Source: Arcicella rosea
Lineage (GTDB): Bacteria > Bacteroidota > Bacteroidia > Cytophagales > Spirosomataceae
Reading direction: 5' to 3'
NCBI RefSeq assembly: GCF_014204325.1
Contig: NZ_JACHKT010000017.1
Location: forward strand, 1 to 64,000
DNA length: 64,000 nt
Shown: positions 17,005-26,496 of the stretch, one piece after another
How positions within the stretch are numbered: the stretch's first letter is position 1
Layout of the letters: each line of letters begins with the position of its first letter
The notes under the pieces: model-generated
Told to the model about the DNA's origin: nothing
The model's database searches: none
What the model saw: the letters and a program-made list of their open reading frames with translations, nothing else
Program-made: the position numbers and the translations under genes

Positions 17005-19020
17005 TTAGTCAAAAAGCAACCACTGCAAGCCAAAGCCAAAAGTTCTGCCCATTCCCAGAAACCCTGGTGCAGCATAATAACCATTTCCTAAAATTCCTTG
17101 AGCAACGTTGGCAAATTTGAAAAATAAACGCACTCTGTTGATTCGCATATCAGCAAAAGCATCTGCTTGCAAATAGCCATTTATCATCTGTTTATCTTGT
17201 AAATGAAATTGCTGAATGGCTGGCATGTAGGCATCGGCATAATAATTTGATTTATAATGAAGCTCCAAACCTGTTTGGATAAAGAGTTTCTTCTTATAGA
17301 GTAAGTCGAAAGCTAAACGTGAATTAGCAAATATCTTTGGAATTCTGATTAAATCTGGGCCAGTCGTTGTCGTCAAGTACAGTTGACTAATGGTAGAAAA
17401 TGCACCTTTTCGAAATTCAAAGCCTAAACCAGCTCTAAAAATCGCAATATCTTCTGTAGCCTGTTTTACGAATGAAAGCGTATCATAATAAATATAACTA
17501 TTGATTAAATTAATATCTACACTTGGTCGAAGCGTCAATTTCCCAAACTTAGGACTTGCCGAAGCATAAGCATGATAAGTTTGCATATTGTTGCTTATTC
17601 CACGGTCGGTTACAAAAGCTGTAGTATTTTTATCCCAACGAAAACCATCATTAAAGGTTACTTGCTGTACCAAAGTAGGCGAAGTGGACATGGCTTTTCC
17701 GCCAATAGTTAACCATTTACCTTGAAATTCTACATTCAATTTGAAATCACTTCCCGTTAATAAATATTCCAATTCAGCAAAAGCCCTTGTACTATCTTTG
17801 AAGTATTGATTCAACCAAACGCCCAAGAAGTTTTCGTTTCTACTAATGCTATAATTGTACAAAGGATTGGTAAATCCAAAGAAACGCTGACGCAAATGCA
17901 AACGATAATTAAAACCCCTGTAAAAGCCTTTGATGCCTGATTTATGTTCAAAAATACTGTACTGACTTTCGTTATAAAGTGAATCTAACTTCATTTTACC
18001 CGTTACTGCGGCATTGGTGGTATAACGAGAACCTTTTCCTAAAGTATCGTAAGCGATTGGGTAAAAACCATTCGTCCAATTCGCAATATAATCTGGATCT
18101 CTGAATTGCACTTTTCTGGTTTGATAATCAAGTACTTGATACACCTGAAAAGCTTTATAACCAACATATTCGTGATAAAGATGGAGATTGTAAAATTTAT
18201 CTCTCGTAGCCGCATTATTCAAAATAGCAGTATTATTACCTTGTTGAAGTATCAAATCATAAGTTCTACCTTGTGGTAAAACACCGCCTTCATCGTTTGA
18301 ATTATGGTCTGATAAATTGGCATAAGCCAAAAGCTGATACTTTCTGTTTTTGGTTTGGTAATTGGTATGAAGCATAAAATCCCAATGACCCAAGGCATTT
18401 TTATTGGTCGAAGTAGAACTCGTCACCAATTGTTTGTTGGTCACAATTCTTTGTAAATTGACACTAAAATTCCACAAAGAATCAACATTTCGACTGAATT
18501 CAAATTGCAATAAATCTTGTGTATTTCCGCCAGTTACGTAAACCAAATTAGTAAAAGGCGAACGAGTATTGAAGTATCGTACTTGATTGGGCTTGAAAGC
18601 ATACAACGAATAAGCATCATAGCCAAGCATCGTGCCGATTTGTTCGGGAGCTTGAAAGAAAATTGGACGAATCGCAGTACCAATATTTCCTAAATCTTGA
18701 TACATATTTCTGTAACGTTGAACAAAATTAAAATTATGTCCTTCGCCAATTGTTGTATCAATTGTATAAAGTTTTTTACGATTATTAAAAACGTCTTCTT
18801 CTAAAAAGTACTTGGTAGAAGTTGGGCCATAAATAACTTTTGTTGAGTCATCTACCCCTGCTCTTCCCGTTGGACTTTTTGCTTTTTCGGTTGTTTTTCC
18901 TTGTGGAAAATTATTGGTTGACTGTGTTCCCGTACCAAAACCTGAAGTAGAGAACTGAGCCAATAAGACCTCTGAAATAAGAAGCCCAAAAAATGTTAGG
19001 ATATATCTTTTAAAATTCAC
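17005..19020 (-). CDS. Putative outer-membrane porin (Porin_10 type)
   Basis: A 671-aa predicted beta-barrel with a signal peptide (MNFKRYILTFFGLLISEVLLAQ). The N-terminal mature part is Ser/Thr/Gly-rich, and the body has alternating aromatic beta-strands ending in LLFD. Sequence style and length match the Bacteroidota putative porin family. The start is GTG at 19020, which I accept because it begins a good signal peptide. A TAATTTTG box ends only 4 nt upstream, so the mRNA may be leaderless. Function beyond outer-membrane localisation is unknown. Confidence 0.8.
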   Translation of the reverse strand: MNFKRYILTFFGLLISEVLLAQFSTSGFGTGTQSTNNFPQGKTTEKAKSPTGRAGVDDSTKVIYGPTSTKYFLEEDVFNNRKKLYTIDTTIGEGHNFNFVQRYRNMYQDLGNIGTAIRPIFFQAPEQIGTMLGYDAYSLYAFKPNQVRYFNTRSPFTNLVYVTGGNTQDLLQFEFSRNVDSLWNFSVNLQRIVTNKQLVTSSTSTNKNALGHWDFMLHTNYQTKNRKYQLLAYANLSDHNSNDEGGVLPQGRTYDLILQQGNNTAILNNAATRDKFYNLHLYHEYVGYKAFQVYQVLDYQTRKVQFRDPDYIANWTNGFYPIAYDTLGKGSRYTTNAAVTGKMKLDSLYNESQYSIFEHKSGIKGFYRGFNYRLHLRQRFFGFTNPLYNYSISRNENFLGVWLNQYFKDSTRAFAELEYLLTGSDFKLNVEFQGKWLTIGGKAMSTSPTLVQQVTFNDGFRWDKNTTAFVTDRGISNNMQTYHAYASASPKFGKLTLRPSVDINLINSYIYYDTLSFVKQATEDIAIFRAGLGFEFRKGAFSTISQLYLTTTTGPDLIRIPKIFANSRLAFDLLYKKKLFIQTGLELHYKSNYYADAYMPAIQQFHLQDKQMINGYLQADAFADMRINRVRLFFKFANVAQGILGNGYYAAPGFLGMGRTFGFGLQWLLFD

Positions 19021-19024
19021 GATA

Positions 19025-19032
19025 CAAAATTA
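19025..19032 (-). promoter_or_regulatory. -7 promoter box close to the porin start
   Basis: On the minus strand the sequence is TAATTTTG, a perfect TAnnTTTG match. It ends four nucleotides before the GTG start of the porin gene. A TTG lies about 22 nt further upstream, a little far for a standard -33 box. Confidence 0.5.
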
Positions 19033-19133
19033 AATAAAAAAGGCGAAAGAGGGTCAAGCGGATTTCGCTTGTAATGACTCAAAAAAATATAAAAGTCTTT
19101 TATCTACCAATTTAGGCTTTACTTTTTGATGAT

Positions 19134-20168
19134 TTATAGTTTTCCCAATACTAATTCATTAAATACTTGTCCGCTTTGATTCAAAAAGTAAACTTCTATA
19201 GGCAAGTAAAACATTGGAATTTCTTTCGATTTTTCACTTTTCAGAAAAATCTGAAATTTCACCATATCTTTTTCTGTCATTAAAATACTTTTTTTTATTG
19301 CAGGAATTTTATCAAAAGTATCTAAAATCAAACTAAAATCTTTATCAGTAAAATGATGATGGTCTTTATAAATCAAATGTTGTATTACATTAAAATGTTG
19401 TTGACAATAGTTTTCAAAAGGTGCTGGTCTGGCAATGCCCGAAACTAACAATACTGTTTCAGCAAAATCTTTGTTTGTATTTTGACCCATTGCTTGCGGT
19501 ACTCCATAACGAATTCCAGTAAAAAAAATAGGCGTTTCCGCTGACAAGTATGGCGTAATTTTACTCGCAATTTTTTGTTGTTCAGTTTTTGGCAAATCAT
19601 CAGGACATTTACTGACGATTAAAATATCTGCTCTTTCAGCACCATGCCTTCTTTCACGAAGTCTGCCAGTAGGGAAAGTGAAATCTTTGTCAATTGGTCG
19701 ATGAAAATCCATCAAGAGTATGTTCAAAGATGGTTTCACAGCACGATGTTGAAAAGCATCGTCTAAAATAACTAAATCTGTCTTCGGATAAATTGAAAAA
19801 ATAGTATTCAAAGCCTCCACTCTTTTCTCGCCAACCGAAACATTTATTTCATTTTTATACTTATTATAAAATTGCATAGGTTCGTCTCCTATCGTTTCGG
19901 CAGTAGCTTTTTCATCGGCAAGAATAAAACCTTTTGTATTTCGACCATAACCACGGCTTAACGTAAAAATGTTGAAATCCTTTTTGAACAAACGAATTAA
20001 GTATTCAACATGTGGACTTTTCCCCGTTCCACCAACGGTTAAATTACCAATATTGATAACTGGTTTTTCAAAAGTACTCACGCTAAAAAACTGATTATCG
20101 TAGCAGTAATTTCTAAAATCGGTAACCAAACCATAAAGCCAAGAAAAAGGTAAAAGAAGAAAACGCAT
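19134..20168 (-). CDS. lpxK: Tetraacyldisaccharide 4'-kinase
   Basis: Phosphorylates the 4' position of the lipid A disaccharide precursor at the inner membrane. It starts with a hydrophobic MRFLLLPFSWLYGLV segment. The P-loop follows in NLTVGGTGKSPHVEYLI, then the catalytic DDAFQHR motif and RLRERR. From ATG 20168 the protein is 344 aa, normal for LpxK. An upstream TTG at 20204 is in frame but adds residues that LpxK proteins lack. Single gene, divergent from menC. Confidence 0.94.
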   Translation of the reverse strand: MRFLLLPFSWLYGLVTDFRNYCYDNQFFSVSTFEKPVINIGNLTVGGTGKSPHVEYLIRLFKKDFNIFTLSRGYGRNTKGFILADEKATAETIGDEPMQFYNKYKNEINVSVGEKRVEALNTIFSIYPKTDLVILDDAFQHRAVKPSLNILLMDFHRPIDKDFTFPTGRLRERRHGAERADILIVSKCPDDLPKTEQQKIASKITPYLSAETPIFFTGIRYGVPQAMGQNTNKDFAETVLLVSGIARPAPFENYCQQHFNVIQHLIYKDHHHFTDKDFSLILDTFDKIPAIKKSILMTEKDMVKFQIFLKSEKSKEIPMFYLPIEVYFLNQSGQVFNELVLGKL

Positions 20169-20514
20169 ATTTTTAACATTAAGAATAAAATGAGCGGTTA
20201 GCAAAATATTAGCTATTGTCGGGATTATCGTTTTATTTTTTCTTTAAAATCAAATTCAAAAAATTATTTAATTTTTAGTTTTCATAAAAAATAAAAATTT
20301 TACAATGCAAAATTCATAAAGAGTTCTGACTTTTTACTAATTTCAACTCCCTTTTAAGATACTTTAACGGAGTACTTGTCTCACAGAAGATCTTTCCAGA
20401 ACCATTAATACACAGAAAATCAGACGATTAATATAAAATAATTGCTGAAATTTATTTATTTCGGCACAAATTTTATTGCATAAATTCTTTTAAAAAAATT
20501 GGGCTTACCAGAAA
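20169..20514. other. Intergenic region between lpxK and menC
   Basis: This is a 346-bp AT-rich gap between divergent genes. I see no open frame with coding character, no perfect TAnnTTTG box at a useful distance and no strong hairpin. It must hold the promoters of both genes. Confidence 0.5.
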
Positions 20515-21609
20515 ATGAGTCTTAAAGCTGTCTTTGCAAAATATACGCTAGATTTTAAATTCGAGGCAGGAACGTCTCGGGGTGTGTTGACGCACAAAGA
20601 TAGTTACTTCATTAAGATTTTTGACTCTGACAATCCTACGGTATTCGGTTTGGGTGAATGTGCACCATTGAAAGGACTCAGTATCGACGACCGCCCAGAT
20701 TTTGAATTACAGCTTTTAGGTATCTGCGAGAACTTCAATACCCTAGAATTAGAAGTTTATCCTTGGAATCTCAACATCATTCTTGAACAAGTATTAGAAA
20801 AATCTTTTCCATCTGTCGTCTTCGGTTTTGAAACCGCCATGCTTGATTTAATGAATGGTGGAAAACGAAGGGTTTTCAATAATGGTTTTGCCAAAGCTGA
20901 ACGCCAAATTGACATCAATGGCTTAGTTTGGATGGGAAATAAAGATTTTATGCTTCGCCAAATGGACCAAAAATTAGAAGCGGGTTATCATACCATCAAA
21001 ATAAAAGTGGGGGCAATTGATTTTGATAAAGAATGTGAATTATTAGAATATATCCGAAAACGCTACACGCCCGAACAAATTACGTTAAGAGTAGATGCCA
21101 ACGGAGCTTTTTCGATTGATGAAGTATTACCTAAACTTCAACGACTTGCTCAATATCAATTACATTCAATTGAACAGCCCATTCGCCAAGGAAATGAGGA
21201 TTTGATGGCGGAACTTTGTAAGGTTACGCCTATCCCAATTGCTTTGGATGAAGAACTCATTGGCGTTCGTGAATATACAGAAAAATATAAATTGCTAAAA
21301 AAAATAATGCCTCAGTACATTATTTTGAAACCTACTTTAGTTGGCGGTTTCCAACAATGTAGAGAATGGATTGAAAATGCCAATCGTTTAAAAATTGGTT
21401 GGTGGCTTACTTCAGCCTTAGAATCGAATGTTGGGTTGAATGCTATCACCCAATTTACCGCAGAATTCAACAATCCATTGCCTCAAGGACTAGGAACTGG
21501 GCAACTTTATCATAATAATATTGCTTCTCCATTAGAAATTAGCAATGGGAAAATTTTACATAATCCACAACAAGCTTGGGATTTAGCTCCATTAAGCTTC
21601 TTAATTTAG
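20515..21609 (+). CDS. menC: o-Succinylbenzoate synthase (enolase superfamily)
   Basis: Dehydrates SHCHC to o-succinylbenzoate in menaquinone synthesis. It has the muconate-lactonising/OSBS layout: catalytic KIKVG lysine pair, metal ligands in RVDANGAFS, SIEQPIRQ and ALDEEL, and the ILKPTLVGG segment. Length 364 aa is usual for Bacteroidota MenC. Other enolase-superfamily racemases such as dipeptide epimerase have similar motifs, so the substrate is inferred. No other men gene lies nearby. Confidence 0.85.
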   Translation: MSLKAVFAKYTLDFKFEAGTSRGVLTHKDSYFIKIFDSDNPTVFGLGECAPLKGLSIDDRPDFELQLLGICENFNTLELEVYPWNLNIILEQVLEKSFPSVVFGFETAMLDLMNGGKRRVFNNGFAKAERQIDINGLVWMGNKDFMLRQMDQKLEAGYHTIKIKVGAIDFDKECELLEYIRKRYTPEQITLRVDANGAFSIDEVLPKLQRLAQYQLHSIEQPIRQGNEDLMAELCKVTPIPIALDEELIGVREYTEKYKLLKKIMPQYIILKPTLVGGFQQCREWIENANRLKIGWWLTSALESNVGLNAITQFTAEFNNPLPQGLGTGQLYHNNIASPLEISNGKILHNPQQAWDLAPLSFLI

Positions 21610-21640
21610 GATTTTGTAAAGATAAATTTTTGTCGATAAA

Positions 21641-21672
21641 TTTGAGATTCAACGCAGGACTTTGCAATTTTG
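21641..21672 (+). promoter_or_regulatory. Promoter upstream of the acidic protein gene
   Basis: TTTG at 21641-21644 and CAATTTTG at 21665-21672 are 20 nt apart, which matches the Bacteroidota promoter with one mismatch. The box covers a possible TTG start at 21670, so the true start is the ATG at 21703. Confidence 0.55.
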
Positions 21673-21702
21673 TACCATATATCAATTACAAAATTTAATT
21701 CA

Positions 21703-22113
21703 ATGAATATTCAGGAACTTGATAAAGAACTTCTTTCTTTGTTTGAAAAACGAATCGCTCTTAGCCAAATGGGTTACGACCATCGTGATTATGATGATGT
21801 AGAAGAAGCCCTTCACGATTTAGAAGATGACTTTAACGATAAATACGGCGACTTTTTAGAGAATATTCTTCAAGAAATTCACAAAGAATATTGCCCAGAG
21901 TCTGATGTACTTTTACCAACAGCATATTTAGCTCGTTCTTTCAAAGAAACTAGCGATGGTGGTATAGAAGTTGGTGCTGACGCTGGCGTTGAAGTAGAGT
22001 TAGAAGAAAATCCAATTGCAAGTGCAAGATTAATACTTTTACCTAGCCCAACTAGAATTGTTTTAGTGGTTGGTAAAAAGAAAAAAATTGTATGGTCAGC
22101 AGATGCTGAGTAA
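21703..22113 (+). CDS. Acidic conserved-type protein of unknown function
   Basis: A 136-aa cytoplasmic protein with no signal peptide or TM segment. The first 60 residues are strongly acidic (DDVEEALHDLEDDFNDKYGDF), probably helical. The second half is beta-rich with a hydrophobic strand and a basic end (RIVLVVGKKKKIVW). The start at 21703 is set by the promoter box covering the upstream TTG. It has its own promoter and a strong terminator downstream. I do not recognise a function. Confidence 0.75.
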   Translation: MNIQELDKELLSLFEKRIALSQMGYDHRDYDDVEEALHDLEDDFNDKYGDFLENILQEIHKEYCPESDVLLPTAYLARSFKETSDGGIEVGADAGVEVELEENPIASARLILLPSPTRIVLVVGKKKKIVWSADAE

Positions 22114-22175
22114 TATCTTCGGAGCTATCAATTGAATTTTTCTACCAAAGCATGTACTTTAGTTGAATAATTAAA

Positions 22176-22215
22176 CCAAAAGGTCTCTGCGAAAGATGTT
22201 GCGGAGACCTTTTGG
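22176..22215. terminator. Strong hairpin after the acidic protein gene
   Basis: A 15-bp stem (22176-22190 with 22201-22215) starting CCAAAAGGTCTC has one G-U pair and a 10-nt loop. There is no long T-run. It is probably a terminator between the two plus-strand genes. Confidence 0.65.
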
Positions 22216-22305
22216 CTTTGAAATAACAAAAACCATTTAAGCAAATTATTAATTTTACAAACATCCTATCAATACTTTAATTGCCATAATAAATACAAAG
22301 ATTAA

Positions 22306-22755
22306 ATGGAAAGTAAGTTTAGTGCCAATCTCAGAATTCTGAGAAAAAGAAATAAGTTGACATTAGAAGCATTAGGCAAAATACTGGATGTAAGTAAAAG
22401 TGCTTTGTCTGACTATGAAAATGGGCATACTTTCCCTTCTTTGGATGTTTGTGATGCCATTTGTAATTACTTCGGAATCAATTTAGATAATTTACAGAAA
22501 TTGGATTTTGCTCTAATTTCTGTAGAAGAACTGCAACAAAATCAACATATTCAAATCATTACGCCTAACGAAAAAACTACCGATTTCAGTAATCCTTCCA
22601 AACAATTAGAGTTTCATAACAAATTACTTCATCAACAAATAGAAGGTTTAGAGATTCAATTACAATTGCTCAAACAATTACTTGAAAGTAAAGTATCTGA
22701 AATAAAATCATTACAAATTCAGATTAAATTGCTTGAGGAAAAAATTCGTGATTAA
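22306..22755 (+). CDS. XRE-family regulator with C-terminal coiled coil
   Basis: Cro/CI-type helix-turn-helix DNA-binding protein. The HTH covers about residues 6-60, with LGKILDVSKSALSDYENGHTF as the recognition region. The C-terminal 60 residues are leucine/glutamine-rich heptads (EIQLQLLKQLLESKVSEIKS), a likely dimerising coiled coil. Length is 149 aa. It is a single gene convergent with hemF, sharing the hairpin at 22763. Its targets are unknown. Confidence 0.85.
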   Translation: MESKFSANLRILRKRNKLTLEALGKILDVSKSALSDYENGHTFPSLDVCDAICNYFGINLDNLQKLDFALISVEELQQNQHIQIITPNEKTTDFSNPSKQLEFHNKLLHQQIEGLEIQLQLLKQLLESKVSEIKSLQIQIKLLEEKIRD

Positions 22756-22762
22756 TAAAAAA

Positions 22763-22784
22763 GGTTTAGAGTTGCCTCTAAACC
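22763..22784 (-). terminator. hemF terminator overlapping the stop codon
   Basis: GGTTTAGAG and CTCTAAACC form a 9-bp stem with a TTGC loop. On the minus strand the T-run CCTTTTTTATT follows. One arm includes the last hemF sense codon and its TAG stop (22778-22780). Confidence 0.75.
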
Positions 22785-23671
22785 CAATTGATTCCCTTCT
22801 TTAAAAGACTCAAGGTTTTCTCTTCTTCCGAATCCTTTTCCGTTTTATAATCATAAACCCATTGTGCCATTGGCGGCATCGACATCAAGATTGATTCTGT
22901 TCGTCCATTAGTTTCAAGTCCAAACTTCGTACCTCTGTCATGCACTAAATTAAATTCAACGTAACGTCCACGACGTAACATTTGGAATGTTTTTTCATTT
23001 TCTGTAAAAGGTAAATCTTTATTTTTTTGCATGAAATGTGTGTAAATCGGTGCAAAAGATTCTCCAATAGCTTTTACAAAGGCAAATAAATCTTGTTTGT
23101 TACGAGATTCATTAGGCTTTTGATAATCAAAAAATATTCCTCCAACCCCACGAGTTTCATTTCTATGTGTATTAAAAAAGTAATCATCCGCCCAATTTTT
23201 AAATTTAGGATAATAACTTTCATCGTGTTGGTCACAAACAGTTTTTAAGTATTGATGGAACCAAATGGCATCCTCATCCACAACATAATGTGGTGTCAAA
23301 TCTATTCCGCCACCAAACCAATACGTTCCGTTAGACATCTCGAAATACCTTACGTTCATGTGAATAATGGGTACTTTCGGACTGTTTGGATGCAAAACGA
23401 TAGATACGCCTGTTGCAAAAAAATCAACCTTTTCAGTCAAGCCCATTGAGGCTAACATTTTTTCATGTAAATCTCCCCAAACAGCAGAAAACATTACTCC
23501 ACCTTTTTCGATAACATTTCCGTTTTGGATAACTCTACTTCTTCCTCCGCCACCGCCTTCACGTTGCCAATTATCCTCATGAAAAGTTGCTTTTCCATCG
23601 GCAATTTCTAAGGCTACACAAATCTGATTTTGCAATTCCTTGAAGTATTCCGAGATGCTTTCTTTAGTCAT
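22778..23671 (-). CDS. hemF: Oxygen-dependent coproporphyrinogen III oxidase
   Basis: Converts coproporphyrinogen III to protoporphyrinogen IX with O2 in haem synthesis. Family signatures are present: NWQREGGGGGRSRVI, HMNVRYFE, WFGGGIDLTPHY and GRYVEFNLVHDRGTKFGL. Length 297 aa is normal. It implies an aerobic host. It is a single gene with terminators at both ends. Confidence 0.96.
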   Translation of the reverse strand: MTKESISEYFKELQNQICVALEIADGKATFHEDNWQREGGGGGRSRVIQNGNVIEKGGVMFSAVWGDLHEKMLASMGLTEKVDFFATGVSIVLHPNSPKVPIIHMNVRYFEMSNGTYWFGGGIDLTPHYVVDEDAIWFHQYLKTVCDQHDESYYPKFKNWADDYFFNTHRNETRGVGGIFFDYQKPNESRNKQDLFAFVKAIGESFAPIYTHFMQKNKDLPFTENEKTFQMLRRGRYVEFNLVHDRGTKFGLETNGRTESILMSMPPMAQWVYDYKTEKDSEEEKTLSLLKKGINWV

Positions 23672-23690
23672 AACTTTATAATTTATTTAA

Positions 23691-23720
23691 AAGAGCATCC
23701 AAATATTTTTAGATGCTCTT
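23691..23720 (-). terminator. Terminator of the class A PBP gene
   Basis: AAGAGCATC (23691-23699) and GATGCTCTT (23712-23720) form a 9-bp stem with a 12-nt loop. On the minus strand it is followed by TTAAATAAATT. Confidence 0.7.
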
Positions 23721-23737
23721 GCTATTTTTCCGATGAA

Positions 23738-26332
23738 TTAATTTCCTCTACCCGATGAATCAGGTCTTGCTTCATTAGGTGACCTTACTGGTGCAAGTGA
23801 ATCAGACCTAACATAATTACTGTCCGAATTGGTTGAATCATTTACAGCCGCAAATCTCACCGTACAATTGAAAGGCTTGGTGATTCGCTTTGGATCTAGT
23901 TTTTCAAAAGGTACAGGATGATAGGCTTCAAGACTTGGGTCTTTAATCACTTTAGACATATATCGCCCAAAGAGTGGCAATGCCGTTTTAGAACCTTCGC
24001 CATAAGCACCACTCCTAAAGTGAATAGAACGGTCGTCGCCCCCTACCCAAGTACCCGTTACCAAATTACTGGTTAAGCCCATATACCAACCGTCCGAATG
24101 ATTAGAAGTAGTTCCAGTTTTGCCAGCAAAACGTGATTTGTAGCGGTCTTTCCCATCAAATAAATCCTTGAACGACCAAAGGTTTTGTGAAGTACCTCCT
24201 TGTTCTTCTAAACCACCTTCCAGCATATATCGCATCAACTGAGCAGATTCTTTTCTGATAGCTTGATGGCGTTCTGGTTCAAAAGTATGAATGGTATTTC
24301 CGTTTCTGTCTTGAATTTCAACGACCAACATTGGTTGTGTATAAATTCCTTCATTCAAGAAACAACCATAAGAACCCACCATTTCAAATAAAGTAACATC
24401 ATTTGACCCTAAACCAATGGATGGAACAGCCGCCAATGGACTTTTAATACCCATTTTATGAGCATAATAAACCACTGAATCGGGTCCAACTTCATTCGTT
24501 AGCCAAGCTGCACAAGAGTTGATAGAACGAGCCATTGCTCGTCGTAGCGACATCGAAGTATAAGTAAATCGCCCGTCGGCATTGTGTGGTCTCCAGATTT
24601 TTTTCTCGCCTTTTTCTTCTACTTCAATTTCAAAAGGTTCATCTTTAATTTGTGTACACGGCGACATATCTTTCGGTCCATCAATCGCAGTAGTATAGAC
24701 AAATGGTTTGAAAGTAGAACCAGGTTGACGACGCCCTTGATTAACATGGTCGTATTTAAAATATTGAAAATCTAAACCACCAACCCAAGCCTTAATATGA
24801 CCAGTGAATGGATCCATACTTATCATTCCAGCTTGTAAAAAACGCTTGTAATAAACAATCGAATCGTAGGCACTCATCGTCATTTGTTCTTCTCCAGAGC
24901 CATTTCTTGAATAAACCCACATTTTACGTTTTACATTTTTCATGTAATGCCAAATAGAATCTGAGTTGTTTTTATACTTTACTGCCAACGATTTATAATA
25001 GCTAGTTCTTTTGGCAACAGTATCGATGAATCCAGGAATTTCATTTCCTTTTTCGTCCGACCAAGGATTTTTTCCAGACCAATGATTATCAAAAGTCTTT
25101 TGCAAAGCTCTCATTCCTTCCTGAACAGACGATTCTGCATAGATTTGCATTCTCGAATCGACAGTAGTAATAATTTTCAGGCCGTCTCTATACAAATCCA
25201 AATCAACATCGCTCGTATCGGCCCATTCCTTCAATGCTTTGGCTACGGCAGTTTTGAAGTAATTACTTGAACCATCGTATGGGGATTCCTCATTGACTTT
25301 TAATTTAATTGGTAGTTTTGAAAGAGAGTCATAATGAACTCTTGTCAAATAACCATACTTCACCATTTGCGACATTACGGTATTTCTTCTTTTCAAAGAC
25401 TTATCGTAATTTCTTCTCGGATTATAAGTATTGGTTGCTTTTTGCATTCCGACCAATACCGCAGCTTCTTGCACATTTAAGCTATCAGGCGAAGTATTAA
25501 AATATGTTTTAGCCGCTACTTTTATGCCATAAGAATTACTTCCAAAATCAACGGTGTTCAAGTACCATAAAATAATTTCTTCTTTGGTATAATATCTTTC
25601 AAGTTTGATGGCAGTTAACCACTCTTTCGTTTTAATGACGAATTTGCCTAAAACTGGTACATAACCAAAAACTCCTTTTTTGGCTACTCCTTCTTTTTTA
25701 CGAGTTTTAAAAAGGTTTTTTGCTAATTGTTGCGTAATCGTACTTCCACCACCACGTTCGCTTCCTCCAGTAACAATTCCAGCTACTACGCCAAAAATAG
25801 CCCTAAAGTCAATTCCTGAATGTTGATAAAAACGAGCATCTTCTGTAGCTACTAATGCTTTTACTAAAAAAGGAGAAAGGTCTTTATAGTTTTTAATAGG
25901 TGTACGATTTTCTTGAAAAAACTTTCCCATTAAAACGCCATCCTCTGAATAAATCTCTGATGATTGAGAAAGCTTGGGATTTTGTAACTCACCTACCGAA
26001 GGCATTTCGCCCGTTAACCACAAAAAATTAGTTTGAATACAAAAAACATAGAAAACTCCAGCGAAGACCGTCCATGCAAATGATTTCCAAAGTGTTTGTA
26101 CTGGTTTATAATAAGCAGATTCTTTATCGAAACTTTGGCTAATTTTTTGTTTTGAATCCGAAAAATAAGCCTTTATACTATCGAGGCGTTTGTAAAGTAT
26201 TTGTACTTTTTCTTCCCCTAATATTATCACCAACAATTTATCTATTAGAAGCCAAAGCAAATGCAGAGAATTCAACAGCGCTGTTTGAATAATAACACTA
26301 AGATTTTGAATGAGTTGTTTTATCTTGTTCAT
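23738..26332 (-). CDS. Class A penicillin-binding protein (PBP1A type)
   Basis: Bifunctional peptidoglycan synthase at the inner membrane. An N-terminal cytoplasmic region is followed by a TM segment at about residues 90-112. The GT51 glycosyltransferase has EDARFYQHSG and GGSTITQQLAKNLF. The transpeptidase has PGSTFKPFVY (SxxK), SIN (SxN) and FAGKTGTTSNHSDGW (KTG). The C-terminal tail is Ser/Asp/Pro-rich. The ATG at 26332 gives 864 aa. An upstream TTG at 26350 lies in a likely -7 box. Single gene. Confidence 0.94.
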   Translation of the reverse strand: MNKIKQLIQNLSVIIQTALLNSLHLLWLLIDKLLVIILGEEKVQILYKRLDSIKAYFSDSKQKISQSFDKESAYYKPVQTLWKSFAWTVFAGVFYVFCIQTNFLWLTGEMPSVGELQNPKLSQSSEIYSEDGVLMGKFFQENRTPIKNYKDLSPFLVKALVATEDARFYQHSGIDFRAIFGVVAGIVTGGSERGGGSTITQQLAKNLFKTRKKEGVAKKGVFGYVPVLGKFVIKTKEWLTAIKLERYYTKEEIILWYLNTVDFGSNSYGIKVAAKTYFNTSPDSLNVQEAAVLVGMQKATNTYNPRRNYDKSLKRRNTVMSQMVKYGYLTRVHYDSLSKLPIKLKVNEESPYDGSSNYFKTAVAKALKEWADTSDVDLDLYRDGLKIITTVDSRMQIYAESSVQEGMRALQKTFDNHWSGKNPWSDEKGNEIPGFIDTVAKRTSYYKSLAVKYKNNSDSIWHYMKNVKRKMWVYSRNGSGEEQMTMSAYDSIVYYKRFLQAGMISMDPFTGHIKAWVGGLDFQYFKYDHVNQGRRQPGSTFKPFVYTTAIDGPKDMSPCTQIKDEPFEIEVEEKGEKKIWRPHNADGRFTYTSMSLRRAMARSINSCAAWLTNEVGPDSVVYYAHKMGIKSPLAAVPSIGLGSNDVTLFEMVGSYGCFLNEGIYTQPMLVVEIQDRNGNTIHTFEPERHQAIRKESAQLMRYMLEGGLEEQGGTSQNLWSFKDLFDGKDRYKSRFAGKTGTTSNHSDGWYMGLTSNLVTGTWVGGDDRSIHFRSGAYGEGSKTALPLFGRYMSKVIKDPSLEAYHPVPFEKLDPKRITKPFNCTVRFAAVNDSTNSDSNYVRSDSLAPVRSPNEARPDSSGRGN

Positions 26333-26434
26333 CGTGTACTTATTTATCAAACTAAAATAGGCGACAATTTACGACAAAAGTTTTAGATTAAGGAGTGAAA
26401 CAGGATAGAAAATTGAAAGCTTTAATATTAAAAA

Positions 26435-26477
26435 TTGATTCATAAGTCAGTTTTTAATATTTTAACTTATGAATCAA
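26435..26477 (-). terminator. Hairpin after msrB
   Basis: TTGATTCATAAGT and ACTTATGAATCAA form a 13-bp stem with a 17-nt loop. On the minus strand it is followed by TTTTTAATATT. It lies 19 nt after the msrB stop. Confidence 0.6.
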
Positions 26478-26496
26478 ATTGATAATATTTTTTTGA

